Of a DNA stretch of 64,000 bases, positions 43,242 to 52,732 are shown piece after piece (within the stretch, counting starts at the first letter, position 1; each line of letters opens with the position of its first letter). A program made the translations under genes and the position numbers. A model generated the notes under the pieces. The model was not told where the DNA came from, ran no database searches, and saw nothing but the letters and a program-made list of their open reading frames with translations. This DNA is from Xenorhabdus szentirmaii DSM 16338. GTDB lineage: Bacteria; Pseudomonadota; Gammaproteobacteria; Enterobacterales; Enterobacteriaceae. Location: assembly GCF_002632585.1 (NCBI RefSeq), contig NZ_NIBV01000002.1, forward strand, positions 837,909 through 901,908. The letters run 5' to 3'.

Positions 43242-44421
43242 TTATCACTACATTACCCGGCAGGGCGTGATTGTGCCCGATACCGCAGACCTGCGCGGGG
43301 AGGTTAAAAATGACTTTTACGCTGCGTTCGGGCAGGACATCGACCTGTCACCGGAAACCCCGCAAGGGGTACTGATGACGATGGAAACCGAGAACCGCGA
43401 CGCCATGGTGCGCAACAATGCGGAACTCGCCAACCAGATTAACCCCGATATTGCCGGCGGGATCTTTCTGGATGCTATTTGGGCACTGATGGGCGGCAGC
43501 CGTTTTGCGGCCACGCGTTCTTACCTTGCCAACGTCACCTTTGGGGGCGTGCCGGAGACGATTATCCCCAGGGGATCACAAGCCGAATCGGTGACCGGTG
43601 CGGTGTTTGAAACCCTCAGCACGCTGATTATTGGCAAGGACGGCAAAACCACCGGCGACATGCGGGCGGTTCAGTCCGGTGCGGTGGAATGCAAGGCTGG
43701 ACACCTTGAACGGGTCGCCAGTTCGGTCTTGGGCTGGGAAACCGTCAATAACTCGGCTCATGCCGTGGTCGGGCGTGAAGCCGAATCCGATATCAGCGCA
43801 CGTCGTCGCCGCAAGCAGACACTGGCAAAAAATACCGTCAGCGTGGGGGAGGCCATCACGTCTTCCTTATATGAACTGGAGGGGGTGAATTCGCTGTCAT
43901 ACCGGGAAAACACTGCGCCCCAGATTATCACGGTGGATGGTATTAAGCTGTTGCCGCACAGCGTTTACGTCTGTGTGGAAGGCGGTGACCGTGAAGAAAT
44001 TGCCCGTGCGCTGCTTCGCACCAAAACCATCGGTGCGGCCTATAATGGCCAGGAAAGCGTGACCGTCACCGAACGGGTGAGCGGGCAGGAATACGAGATC
44101 CGGTTTGACCGCCCCACTGAGAAAGTGACTTTCTGCCGCGTCACAGTGAAAAAATCCCCCATTGATGCACAAAGCCTGATCCCTGCTGCCATAGAACAGT
44201 GGATGCGGGGGGAAATTGACGGCGATAACGGGTTGGTGGTCGGGCGTGAAGTTTCCCCGTTTGAAATTGCTGCGGCCATCAATGCGATTGAACCCCGCCT
44301 GTTTATTACCAAAGTCGAACTGTCACAGGATGGCAAAACGTGGGATATGGGGGTGATCCCCATCAAAATCAATGAAGTCGCGCGATTGCATCGCGGTTCA
44401 GTGCAGGTGGTGATCGCATGA
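43234..44421 (+). CDS. Baseplate J-like protein (gp47 family)
   Basis: These 395 residues include MTTMETENRDAM-type N-terminal segment, PRGSQAESVTGAVFETLS and SDISARRRRKQTLAKNTVSVGEAITSSLYEL-type core with the conserved RRR; this is the gpJ/gp47 wedge. It builds the baseplate periphery that binds fibres. It is intact and overlaps DUF2612. Confidence 0.88.
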   Translation: MADYHYITRQGVIVPDTADLRGEVKNDFYAAFGQDIDLSPETPQGVLMTMETENRDAMVRNNAELANQINPDIAGGIFLDAIWALMGGSRFAATRSYLANVTFGGVPETIIPRGSQAESVTGAVFETLSTLIIGKDGKTTGDMRAVQSGAVECKAGHLERVASSVLGWETVNNSAHAVVGREAESDISARRRRKQTLAKNTVSVGEAITSSLYELEGVNSLSYRENTAPQIITVDGIKLLPHSVYVCVEGGDREEIARALLRTKTIGAAYNGQESVTVTERVSGQEYEIRFDRPTEKVTFCRVTVKKSPIDAQSLIPAAIEQWMRGEIDGDNGLVVGREVSPFEIAAAINAIEPRLFITKVELSQDGKTWDMGVIPIKINEVARLHRGSVQVVIA

Positions 44422-45071
44422 AAATACAGTCCTTCGATTTTCATTCTGACCTGCTGCGGGCGATATTGTGGCAGTACGAAAATGCCCCCAAATTAAAGCG
44501 ATTGGCTGAGCGCAAGGCGGGCTATTTTCACCGGGCTAACGTGGCGTTTTGGCAGAATTGGCACCGGGATGTGTTTAATATCGATACCGCCAATGATTTC
44601 GGGCTGGCGGTTTGGGCGCGCATTCTGGACGTGTCACTGGGGATCGATGTCTCCCCCAGTGACAAGACCAAAATCGGCTTTGGCTTTGGTAAGAAACGCA
44701 ATTTCAAGGGCAACTTCCGACGCAATGCCGATTACACCCTGATGCTCACCGCAGAACAAAAGCGCCTGATTATCCGCATGCGTTACTTCAACCTGACCCA
44801 AAGCCCGACAGTCGTCAACATCAACACCTTTCTGGAGCGTTTCTTTTGGCGTGAAAACAGCAAGGTGTTTGTGCTTGACCCGCTCGACATGACTTACCTG
44901 TACTACGTCTTCAACTTCAACCCCGATGAAAATTTGCGGGTACTGTTGGAGAACTTTGACCTGATGCCACGCCCCTCTGGTGTCGGCGTGAAATACCGGA
45001 TTGTCACCAAAAAAGCCTTTGGCTTCGGCCGCAAACACACCAACTTCTTAAGCAGTAACTTCGGAGCATAA
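44418..45071 (+). CDS. DUF2612 tail protein (gp48-like)
   Basis: These 217 residues fit DUF2612: FWQNWHRDVFNIDTANDFGL, VWARILDVSLGID, LTAEQKRLIIRMRYFNL. In DUF3383 myoviruses this gene lies between gpJ and the tail fibre and probably connects them. Intact. Confidence 0.82.
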   Translation: MKIQSFDFHSDLLRAILWQYENAPKLKRLAERKAGYFHRANVAFWQNWHRDVFNIDTANDFGLAVWARILDVSLGIDVSPSDKTKIGFGFGKKRNFKGNFRRNADYTLMLTAEQKRLIIRMRYFNLTQSPTVVNINTFLERFFWRENSKVFVLDPLDMTYLYYVFNFNPDENLRVLLENFDLMPRPSGVGVKYRIVTKKAFGFGRKHTNFLSSNFGA

Positions 45072-45075
45072 TTTC

Positions 45076-46287
45076 ATGACCAAAACATTTAAAACCCCCT
45101 TCGCCGCGCAAGGGGACAGGGTCGCTATTCCCAATGAAGTGCAACCGGACGGTTCCGTCTCCTACATGCAGGGCTACGGCTATGATTACGAACGTGACCA
45201 GAACACCGATCCGGCAGCGAAAGATATCGAACGCGAGAAGATGAACAGCATGTTCCACGATATCACGGAAGCCGTCGGGGAAATGCAGGTGTACGGGGCT
45301 GCACAGTGGACCCCGGAAGCCCAGCCTTACCCCCTGCGGGCGGTGGTGTACCATAAACAGAAACTCTGGCAATCGCGGATTGAAAATAACAAGGCAGAAC
45401 CGAAAACCGGCAATGCGTGGATAGAACTGAAAGCCGATCTGACCGCCGCTGAGGTGGGAGCGTATGACAAGGAAGAAACCAACCAACGCTTTCAACCACT
45501 GGGGAACTACACACTTGCAGGCTACAGTTATGGCAAGGAAGAGTCTGATACCCGTTTTCAGCCGAAAGGGAATTACCAGTCTGCCGGGAATTACGCCCTG
45601 AAGGGGGAGAGTTACGTCAAATCAGAATCGGATGCGAAATACCAGCCTAAAGGCAGTTATCTGACGGCCGGTTACAGTTATTCGAAAGACGAAAGTAACG
45701 GGCGTTTCCAGCCAAAAGGGAATTATGCCCCCGCTGGCAACTATGCGCCAAAAGGGGAAAGCTACACTAAACCGGAATCTGATGCGAAGTACCAGCCAAA
45801 GGGTAACTACCAATCTGCAGGTCATTACGCCCTTCGTGGGGAAAGTTACACTAAAGGGGAGTCTGATGGTAAATACCAACCCCGTGGTAACTACCAGCCT
45901 GCTGGGAACTATCAGGTGGCGGGGTATTACCAACCCGCAGGCAATTATGCGCTGAGGGGAGAGAGTTATACTAAAGGGGAGAGTGATAGTCGGTATCTTG
46001 CTTTAGGTTCTCGAGGAGTATCTACTGCAGCCTCACGGATAAACCTTGATGATGGTCAAACGGTAAATATTGGCCGTGACTGTAGGGGAAAAGTGATATG
46101 GGTGTACGGAAATGAAAGTTATCTTGGAGGTGCGATGACTATAATTCCACATGATAATTACTCAGTGACAACGCATCATGGGTCAGATGGGCGATTAACA
46201 CTAACACTAATAAATAATGGCACAACAATAAAGGTAATTTATACACAAGGTAGTACAAGATTAACCAGAGTTGATGTTTGGGAATAG
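45076..46287 (+). CDS. Tail fibre with tandem repeats and a distinct C-terminal tip
   Basis: These 403 residues have an N-terminal anchor (about 1-120) and about 130-315 of imperfect repeats built of GNYALKGESYTKxESDAKYQPK and GNYQSAG units, a trimeric shaft. The tip (about 318-403) is encoded by more AT-rich DNA (from about 46000) and has no such repeats. It binds the host surface. No tail-fibre assembly (tfa) gene follows. The tip resembles the free-standing minus-strand protein at 47857-48165. Confidence 0.85.
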   Translation: MTKTFKTPFAAQGDRVAIPNEVQPDGSVSYMQGYGYDYERDQNTDPAAKDIEREKMNSMFHDITEAVGEMQVYGAAQWTPEAQPYPLRAVVYHKQKLWQSRIENNKAEPKTGNAWIELKADLTAAEVGAYDKEETNQRFQPLGNYTLAGYSYGKEESDTRFQPKGNYQSAGNYALKGESYVKSESDAKYQPKGSYLTAGYSYSKDESNGRFQPKGNYAPAGNYAPKGESYTKPESDAKYQPKGNYQSAGHYALRGESYTKGESDGKYQPRGNYQPAGNYQVAGYYQPAGNYALRGESYTKGESDSRYLALGSRGVSTAASRINLDDGQTVNIGRDCRGKVIWVYGNESYLGGAMTIIPHDNYSVTTHHGSDGRLTLTLINNGTTIKVIYTQGSTRLTRVDVWE

Positions 46288-46545
46288 TGTAATTTATACC
46301 GCCTTCGACATTGAGATGATAGGGTGGGGCAAAAATAATAAATCAAGTGATAAAACCGGTATTCCACACTGCATTCGTAATTTATTATTGTAATTAAGAG
46401 TTAGTGGTTGTGTGAATTTTATGCAATACTTAAAAAGAAGAGTATTGCGAAGTGTTGGATAAAATTGCTTTGAATTATAACTTAATGGCCTGTTTATTCA
46501 GGCCTTATATTTTATTAATTACTTAAAGAATTATAATATTTTTAC

Positions 46546-47538
46546 TTAGTCAGAGATGGTGTTTTTCTTTTGAGTTAATAACATCTTTGAAATTGACCAA
46601 ATGAATCTATTTTTTGACAGAATTAATGTTAATCTAAATTTGGTTTTTTTGGGTTTTTTAGTCAAATTTAAATCATCTTGTTCATAACTGAACTTGGAAA
46701 TATAATCATTGAGGTTTTTATACATACCTGATGATAATAGTTTCCACATAAATTGTATTTGTAAGCTTAATACCTTTACCCTGATTTTTTTTAGAACTTC
46801 AAGTTTATCTTTTTTATTATATAACTCACTTAGCTTTGTGTTTATTTTTTCCCACGCCTCTATTTCTACTAAATAATCATTGACTGCCCATTTTTTGTTC
46901 ATTATTGATTCGCTTCTATATATATAGTTATATAAATACTCTGGCACATAAGAATAAGAGCCATGGCAAATACATTCCAGAATAAAAAGAACATCTTCTC
47001 CAACAGGGAGTTTTTCATCAAAAGTTATTCCTTTTTCCTTTAAGAAATTATTTCTTATTAATAAGCAACATATATCAAAATAATCAAAATTTAAAAAATC
47101 CAATATAATGTTATGGGGGTTTTGGTATGGTTTTGATGATTCTAACGTCTGATTTTTATGTAGCTTGTTAAATAAACAATAAGAAAAATCACTGTCATTT
47201 AATTCTGTTTTTTCCAATAATGCTTCTATAAACGTAGGCTCATACGTATCATCACTATCAAGAAAACAAATATAATAACCTGTAGACAAATAAATCCCTT
47301 TGTTTCTGGCAGAGGATACTCCTCCGTTTTCTTGTGATATCAAGTTAATATTTTTGTGATTTTTAGCATAACCCTCACAAATATCTATTGTTTTATCACT
47401 TGAACCGTCATTAATGATGATGATTTCAATATTTTTATAGGTTTGATTTAACACACTATTAATTGCTCTACTTATACAGTCTTGAGCGTTATATGCCGGA
47501 ATTATAATCGAAACCAATTTATCGCTACTAACATTCAT
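46546..47538 (-). CDS. Family 2 glycosyltransferase, likely lysogenic-conversion gene
   Basis: These 330 residues have a GT-A fold: VSIIIPAYNAQDCISRAINS, IIINDGSSDKT, SARNKGIYLSTG and the DxD-type FLDSDDTYEP. It would transfer a sugar from a nucleotide donor to lipopolysaccharide or a similar acceptor. It lies right after the tail fibre on the opposite strand, with much higher A+T, a typical moron. By altering the receptor it could exclude competing phages. The acceptor is unknown. Confidence 0.8.
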   Translation of the reverse strand: MNVSSDKLVSIIIPAYNAQDCISRAINSVLNQTYKNIEIIIINDGSSDKTIDICEGYAKNHKNINLISQENGGVSSARNKGIYLSTGYYICFLDSDDTYEPTFIEALLEKTELNDSDFSYCLFNKLHKNQTLESSKPYQNPHNIILDFLNFDYFDICCLLIRNNFLKEKGITFDEKLPVGEDVLFILECICHGSYSYVPEYLYNYIYRSESIMNKKWAVNDYLVEIEAWEKINTKLSELYNKKDKLEVLKKIRVKVLSLQIQFMWKLLSSGMYKNLNDYISKFSYEQDDLNLTKKPKKTKFRLTLILSKNRFIWSISKMLLTQKKNTISD

Positions 47539-47691
47539 TACGAATTCCTCTATAATTATTTTAGTTATCCCACTAAGGTATCACGTCCTCTAAAGTGATC
47601 AACTTCAAGTATATCATTTGATTTCATATATACAGATAGAAATAAAGTTTTGTCCTTTATTATCATTGTTTCGTATCATTGATAGGGAGAT

Positions 47692-47814
47692 GTGGCGGTA
47701 TCTCCTCCTCAAGGAACAACAACGAGCTGGAGCTTATCTACATCAATGACAGGGTGGAATTTGAAAGGGAAGGAAGCAGCAGAGGTAGTCGCTGATGATG
47801 TAAGTAAGGTATAA
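47692..47814 (+). CDS. Possible 40-residue ORF
   Basis: GTG start with GGGAG upstream and a frame of 40 codons (SPPQGTTTSWSLSTSM, NLKGKEAAEVVADDVSKV). The sequence looks protein-like but is short; it may be a real small gene or the end of a lost one. No family is recognised. Confidence 0.3.
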   Translation: MAVSPPQGTTTSWSLSTSMTGWNLKGKEAAEVVADDVSKV

Positions 47815-47823
47815 TTTAGGTGC

Positions 47824-47846
47824 AAAAAGCCCTCTTGGGGAGGGCT
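47824..47846 (-). terminator. Terminator of the fibre-tip-like gene
   Basis: On the minus strand AGCCCTC-CCCAA-GAGGGCT is followed by TTTTT, 10 bases after the stop of the gene at 47857-48165. Confidence 0.75.
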
Positions 47847-47856
47847 GAGATTAATT

Positions 47857-48165
47857 TTATTTTCTATAAAATATATGTGTAAAATGAGCATGTTGACCAT
47901 CTACAACCTTAATGATTGTCGAATCCTGAGAAAAGTTATATTGTAACCATATCCACGGGTCACGCCCCCCTGATAATTTTTGTTCGCTTATACCACTAAT
48001 AAGAGGAACTGCTATTGCTTGTTCAGCTGCACTCGATCCAGGCCCTCTGATAATATTAATTACTTGTCCTCGAAGATCGGCAGGCACATGGATGGTTGAA
48101 CCCACATTCCAAGAACCGCTAATTGACTGAATAGAGCCTTTCTGGTTGTTATGTTCAGTAATCAT
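47857..48165 (-). CDS. Free-standing relative of the tail-fibre C-terminal tip
   Basis: The start is ATG 48165 (GAGGGAG upstream); seven codons upstream are also open. The 102 residues align by eye with the tip of the tail fibre: GSTIHVPADLRGQVINII against GQTVNIGRDCRGKVIWVY, and DSTIIKVVDGQHAHFTHI against GTTIKVIYTQGSTRLTRV. It has no anchor or shaft, so it is either a moved fibre tip, an alternative tip, or a separate adhesin-like protein. It has its own terminator and is transcribed toward the phage. Confidence 0.6.
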   Translation of the reverse strand: MITEHNNQKGSIQSISGSWNVGSTIHVPADLRGQVINIIRGPGSSAAEQAIAVPLISGISEQKLSGGRDPWIWLQYNFSQDSTIIKVVDGQHAHFTHIFYRK

Positions 48166-48278
48166 ATTTACTCCCTCATTAATCAATAAAATGGTTTCAA
48201 GATATAAGAATATAGTATGTCTATATTTGATAGATTATCTTGGCTACATAATGGCATAAAATAGTAGAAGGTAAATCA

Positions 48279-48449
48279 ATGAAATTTATCAGTGCGCTGA
48301 TAAAGCTCGGCGCGATAAAAACGGAATTGCCTACCTTAAGTTTTTTTATTTTATTTCTTTCTGCTAAAGAATTATTTGTTCGATTGAGCAAAAAAGTGAG
48401 ACGCATTTGGGGCAAATATCGAAAGATAACCACAAACAACCATAGGTAA
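48279..48449 (+). CDS. Possible 56-residue protein
   Basis: An ATG with AGAAGG about seven bases upstream opens a frame of 56 codons with one hydrophobic segment (PTLSFFILFLSAK) and a very basic end (KKVRRIWGKYRK). It has no recognised family. A minus-strand frame over the same DNA is an alternative. From 48450 to 48711 I see only a 45-codon frame without start (48517-48650 region) that may be a gene remnant. Confidence 0.3.
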   Translation: MKFISALIKLGAIKTELPTLSFFILFLSAKELFVRLSKKVRRIWGKYRKITTNNHR

Positions 48450-48711
48450 CTCTCGGTAAGGTAGCAAGCGCCTTCAGTCCCAATGCAATATTAAAGTTAG
48501 GAACCATTTCCAAGAAGAAAAGATATTAAGAGAAAGGAGTATAAAGTAATCAATTACGCTAATGGGTTTCAAATAGAAATCACTGAGGAAAACAGTAAGA
48601 AAAAAAGAGTATTACTTTTCTTTGGTCAACAACAAAACCCACTCTAAAGTTAGCACGCTTTTGCTACTTTTCGTCGGCCATTTTACCCCAAGCAAATTCG
48701 AGGCATAAAAA

Positions 48712-48738
48712 AACCAACCTTAACAGGTTGGTTTTTTT
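48712..48738 (-). terminator. Terminator of the proline tRNA
   Basis: AACCAACCT and AGGTTGGTT form a stem with T runs on both sides. It lies 10-36 bases after the tRNA 3' end on the minus strand and can work in both directions. Confidence 0.85.
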
Positions 48739-48747
48739 AGGGAAATT

Positions 48748-48824
48748 TGGTCGGCATGATAGGATTTGAACCTACGACCCCCGACACCCCATGACGGTGC
48801 GCTACCAAGCTGCGCTACATGCCG
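48748..48824 (-). tRNA. proL: tRNA-Pro (anticodon GGG), encoded CCA
   Basis: The minus strand folds as a 77-nt tRNA: acceptor CGGCATG/CATGCCG, D-arm GCGCAGCTTGGTAGCGC, anticodon loop CATGGGGTG with GGG, T-arm ending in GGTTCAAATCC, and CCA at 48748-48750. Proline is read from CCC/CCU codons. It lies next to lapC, as in E. coli. The prophage end is within a few hundred bases but no second copy of its 3' end is seen near 8.6 kb. Confidence 0.95.
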
Positions 48825-48899
48825 ATGACTTGTTCTATAGTACCGATTTTTATTTTCAAAGCAAGCCCCTAATGTGATGAGTGATTGATTTTTAAGCTA

Positions 48900-50639
48900 T
48901 TAGTTTGCTAAAAATCGTTTTACTTCCGTTAGTATTTGTAATAATTGGGCAAGATTTGGTTTTGCCCCATGGACTTTATCTCCATTTAAATCATACAAAT
49001 AATATTCCCCATCTTTGGAAAGGTAGACGGTGTTTTGCGCTGTTGTAATAACTAATGCGCCATCATCACCAGTAATAAGCCAAGGGTTTTCCCTCTGGGG
49101 TTTAAAGAGGTCCTCACCTTGTGAATAATCTTCTGGTGAATTTTTGACGTGTAGCAAACGCCGCATCAGGGTTGTCATAACATCTTGATGACTGGTTAAT
49201 TTGTCAATGGTTTGTGCTGGTGTACCCGGCCAGTGAATGAGCAGGGGAACATGGAGTTGTTCTCGATTAAATTTGCCATCAATAAACCATTTTTCGGCAC
49301 CGTTTGTGGTGAGTTCATGCTGTTTGGCTGTAATAACTACAATGGTTTTATTGAGTATTTCTTTATTTTTTAAGGTTTCTAAAACATCGTTAATATCAGT
49401 ATTTAACGTTGTTTTGTCAAATTTACCTGATGACAGGGCAAGGCCATTGAGATTCAGGAATGAAAACCAGGGTGTGGAGTGATTACGTAAATCTAACCAT
49501 TGGTGCCATTGTTTTACGGTCAAGGCATCGCTCTGTTTATTGGTAACAGGGAGTGAGTAGTCAGTCAGAATAGCCTGACGATAAAGCGGAGTCTGGAATC
49601 CATCTGAAGAAAAAAGGCCAAACTGATATTCTTGGCGCGTCAAGGCATTAAGGAGCATAGATGGTTTTCTGGCGTTGAGTATCCCATCTAAATAACCTGA
49701 TGATATGCCATAGAATAAACCAAATAGAGCGGTGTCGCTCTGAATCCCTGAACTGAAATGCTGAGTAAATTGGAGATTGTTTTCCGCAAAACGCGTCAGA
49801 GTTGGCATGCCATGGGTGATGCTTTGGTGATCCAGCCCGTCTACGACAAGCAAAAGGAGGTTATAACCGCGTCCATTGTCCTGATAGGACAATTTATTCA
49901 GCGGATAATTAACACTCAAAGCCGCCGGATTTCCCCGTTGGTTGATGCGGTGTTGATATTCTTGTTGATCCAGTAACCCGTGTTTCTCAAGGAACTTACG
50001 GGCTGTCATCGGGTAAGAGAGTGGTAAGATCGAGCGTTGCATGGTGATCGGACGGTAGAAATTCGCATCTGCCCAAATATACATCAGGTGAGTAGCAATA
50101 AAGGTGCTAATAAATATGGCTGCCAGTGGCTTGCTAAATTTCTGGCGGTTTAAACTACGTAATTTTTGCCAGCACCATGTACCGAAGAGCATCTGTATCA
50201 AGAAAATCACAGGAATACAGATGAACATCAGTTGCCATTCTCTTGTTAATTCCCCTTGTTCCGGGTTGGTTACCAAATCCCAAACCAATGGTGTTAAGTG
50301 CAAATGAAAACGCACATAAATAGAGGAATCAAAGAGCAGCAGTGTTAAGCCTGCCGTTGCTAATGCAGCGGAAAGAAATCTCAGCAACCGCTGAGACATA
50401 ACGATAAAGGTCAGTGGGAATAAAATAAGTAAGTAGATGGCAAAAACAATAAAACTGAAATGGCCGAGCCAACTGACGAACGCATAGATGCGACCAAAAA
50501 GTGAGCCCGGCCAGTCTGATGCAAATAAATAGCGACTGCCCAGCACAAGACTGACCATGATATTGAACAGTGCGAACCAGTGTCCCCAACTGATCATTTG
50601 AGATACTTTTTCGCGGTAGTGCTGACGGCTGGTCACCAT
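48900..50639 (-). CDS. lapC: Cardiolipin-binding inner-membrane protein LapC/YejM (PbgA)
   Basis: These 579 residues have five N-terminal transmembrane helices (to about 190) and a periplasmic sulfatase-like domain (YNLLLLVVDGLDHQSI, DTALFGLFYGISSGY). The protein senses periplasmic lipopolysaccharide and protects LpxC from proteolysis by FtsH through LapB. It is essential in many enterics. Catalytic sulfatase residues are not conserved in the family. The yejL gene lies upstream, tRNA-Pro downstream. Confidence 0.93.
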   Translation of the reverse strand: MVTSRQHYREKVSQMISWGHWFALFNIMVSLVLGSRYLFASDWPGSLFGRIYAFVSWLGHFSFIVFAIYLLILFPLTFIVMSQRLLRFLSAALATAGLTLLLFDSSIYVRFHLHLTPLVWDLVTNPEQGELTREWQLMFICIPVIFLIQMLFGTWCWQKLRSLNRQKFSKPLAAIFISTFIATHLMYIWADANFYRPITMQRSILPLSYPMTARKFLEKHGLLDQQEYQHRINQRGNPAALSVNYPLNKLSYQDNGRGYNLLLLVVDGLDHQSITHGMPTLTRFAENNLQFTQHFSSGIQSDTALFGLFYGISSGYLDGILNARKPSMLLNALTRQEYQFGLFSSDGFQTPLYRQAILTDYSLPVTNKQSDALTVKQWHQWLDLRNHSTPWFSFLNLNGLALSSGKFDKTTLNTDINDVLETLKNKEILNKTIVVITAKQHELTTNGAEKWFIDGKFNREQLHVPLLIHWPGTPAQTIDKLTSHQDVMTTLMRRLLHVKNSPEDYSQGEDLFKPQRENPWLITGDDGALVITTAQNTVYLSKDGEYYLYDLNGDKVHGAKPNLAQLLQILTEVKRFLAN

Positions 50640-50673
50640 ATTTTCTTTACGTCAAAGTTTTAAGTAGTATAAG

Positions 50674-50901
50674 TTAATGCGCCTGATCTTCATTGATTGA
50701 AGATTGCAGCGCGTGTGCAAACGAGTCTGCGATGTGTTTACGTTGTGCTGGCGCAATACTCGTATTGATCAAATTTGTTACCATATTCCCCAAAACCATG
50801 AGGGTGAGATCGGTAGGGGTATGATCTTTTTCAAAAACATTTACTAATTCAGTTAATAAATGTTCAACTTTTTCATCGCCGTAGCGAGATGACTGTGGCA
50901 T
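50674..50901 (-). CDS. yejL: YejL family protein (UPF0352)
   Basis: This 75-residue helical protein ([40 protein letters not shown]) is the conserved YejL. The function is unknown. It sits 34 bases before lapC, in one operon, and is divergent from yejK across 277 bases that must hold both promoters. Confidence 0.93.
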   Translation of the reverse strand: MPQSSRYGDEKVEHLLTELVNVFEKDHTPTDLTLMVLGNMVTNLINTSIAPAQRKHIADSFAHALQSSINEDQAH

Positions 50902-51178
50902 AAATCAAATATCCTGAATATACAAAGCCCCACATCTTACCGTATGCAAGAGCAATTTTCTGCTTTTTTATGACAAATTAATTCTATGTGGTAGGAGTTG
51001 TTGCCATTTTTTAACCTGTTACATTATTTTAGCTGCTCTTATTTTGAGTGCCGGCCATGACATTGAATGTGTTTTTCCACCTTTTGGTTTTTTGGTTGCA
51101 GCTGAGAGATAACGATGTTTGAATACGCCGCTAATCGCGAGGCTCGATATGGCTAAAGCTGCAAGAGGAGTATAAATA

Positions 51179-52186
51179 ATGAGTCTGGAAATTACCCAGA
51201 TCGCGTTACATCGATTGATTAAGCGTGATGAACAAACATTGGAAGTGATTTTGCGTGATTCTCTTCTGGATACCAATCAAGTGGTTGATGAGATGATGGC
51301 TGAGTTACATCGTGTATATAGTGCAAAAAGCAAAGCCTATGGGTTATTCAACGAAGAGAGTGAATTAGCGGTAGCCCTTCGTCATCTTCGTAAAGGAGAT
51401 GATGATTTCCTTGGTTTTAGTCGGGCGGCAACAGTTCGTTTAAAAGATGAACTGGCAAAGTATCCGTTTGCGGAAGGGGGGACGGTACTGTTTTGCCAAT
51501 ATCGCCATCTTGCTGTGGAATATTTGTTAATTGCAGTTCTCAATAGTTGCAACAGTATGTCTGTCAACGAAGAACTTGATGTAAATACGACACAGTATCT
51601 TGATATTCCTCATGCTGATATTGTTGCCCGGATTGATCTGACTGAGTGGGAAACGAATGCTGGATCGAGCCGCTACCTGACTTTTCTCAAAGGAAGGGTA
51701 GGGCGCAAGGTATCTGACTTTTTCATGGATTTTCTTGCTGCCAGTGAAGGTATGAATGCAAAGGTGCAGAATAAAGGATTGCTACAGGCCGTAGACGATT
51801 ATTGTGAGTCGGCACAACTGGATAAAAATGAACGCCAGGCCTACCGCCAGCAAGTTTATGGTTATTGCAATGAGCAATTGCAGGCTGGTGAAGAAATTAA
51901 TCTACAGGAGCTATCTCAGGAATTGCCACCGGTGGGTGAGCAAAGTTTTCAGCAGTTTTCGCAGGAACAAGGATATGAATTGGAAGAAAGTTTTCCGGCA
52001 GATCGGGGAACGTTACGTCAGTTGACTAAATTTGCAGGCAGTGGGGGCGGATTAACGATCAACTTTGATGCCATGCTGATGGGCGAACGTATTTTCTGGG
52101 ACCCGATAACGGATACATTAACGATTAAAGGCACGCCACCGAATTTGCGTGATCAATTACAACGCCGCAGTGGTGGAAATCGTTAA
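51179..52186 (+). CDS. yejK: Nucleoid-associated protein YejK (NdpA)
   Basis: These 335 residues match Yej[60 protein letters not shown], ending in RRSGGNR. It binds DNA in the nucleoid and in E. coli affects topoisomerase activity. It is followed by a terminator. Confidence 0.95.
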   Translation: MSLEITQIALHRLIKRDEQTLEVILRDSLLDTNQVVDEMMAELHRVYSAKSKAYGLFNEESELAVALRHLRKGDDDFLGFSRAATVRLKDELAKYPFAEGGTVLFCQYRHLAVEYLLIAVLNSCNSMSVNEELDVNTTQYLDIPHADIVARIDLTEWETNAGSSRYLTFLKGRVGRKVSDFFMDFLAASEGMNAKVQNKGLLQAVDDYCESAQLDKNERQAYRQQVYGYCNEQLQAGEEINLQELSQELPPVGEQSFQQFSQEQGYELEESFPADRGTLRQLTKFAGSGGGLTINFDAMLMGERIFWDPITDTLTIKGTPPNLRDQLQRRSGGNR

Positions 52187-52219
52187 TTCCTGAAAAGAAC
52201 TGTCAGGCCCATAAAAATA

Positions 52220-52245
52220 AATAACGCCGCAAATGCGGCGTTATT
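52220..52245. terminator. Bidirectional terminator between yejK and rplY
   Basis: AATAACGCCGCA and TGCGGCGTTATT form a 12-bp stem between the convergent genes, with A/T-rich flanks on each side. Confidence 0.8.
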
Positions 52246-52281
52246 TACTCGGCGTCCCGATAAAAGCTCGACTGTGGCTAA

Positions 52282-52563
52282 TTAAGCACGCAGGAAATCG
52301 ATATGCGTCAGTTTAGGTTTAAACGGATGACGCTGTACTGCCTGCACTTTAACTTTAGTTTCTTTACCATCAACAACCAGAGTCATAACTTCGTAGAATT
52401 CTGGTTTGCTTTCGTGGTTGATAACCGCATCGTGATCCAGTTCGATAGAAACTGGTTCTTGGTTACCACCATAGATGATCGCTGGAAACTTGTTAGCTCT
52501 ACGCAGGCGGCGGCTCGCACCCTTTCCCTGCTCTTTACGTACTTCTGCATTAATAGTTAACAT
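52282..52563 (-). CDS. rplY: 50S ribosomal protein L25
   Basis: These 93 residues are the short (enteric) form of L25, which binds 5S r[59 protein letters not shown]. It stands alone with its own promoter region upstream, the usual context. Confidence 0.97.
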   Translation of the reverse strand: MLTINAEVRKEQGKGASRRLRRANKFPAIIYGGNQEPVSIELDHDAVINHESKPEFYEVMTLVVDGKETKVKVQAVQRHPFKPKLTHIDFLRA

Positions 52564-52732
52564 TATTTTTTCTCTATAAGAAAAGAAGAAAATAAATCCT
52601 GCTACAGGCGACCCAGCAGCAGGTTCGATACTTGGCTTAACATTATGTATTACGCTAAGCGGGCGGCATTCTAACGAAAAACCGATATAACAGCAAATAG
52701 AAATATATGTTCTGCTCGATTAGTTGCTGGAT

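Noticed and set aside
45480..45990. Tandem repeats as a CRISPR array
   Set aside because: The repeats are in frame, code for a fibre shaft, and have no unique spacers of constant length. No CRISPR array or cas gene is seen in the window.
47709..47900. Minus-strand ORF overlapping the end of the fibre-tip-like gene
   Set aside because: It crosses the terminator of the real gene and lacks an SD; a shadow frame.
48748..48824. proL as the integration site of element 2
   Set aside because: The tRNA is complete and next to the prophage end, but no copy of its 3' part is seen near the integrase at 8.6-8.75 kb, which direct repeats at the two ends would require.
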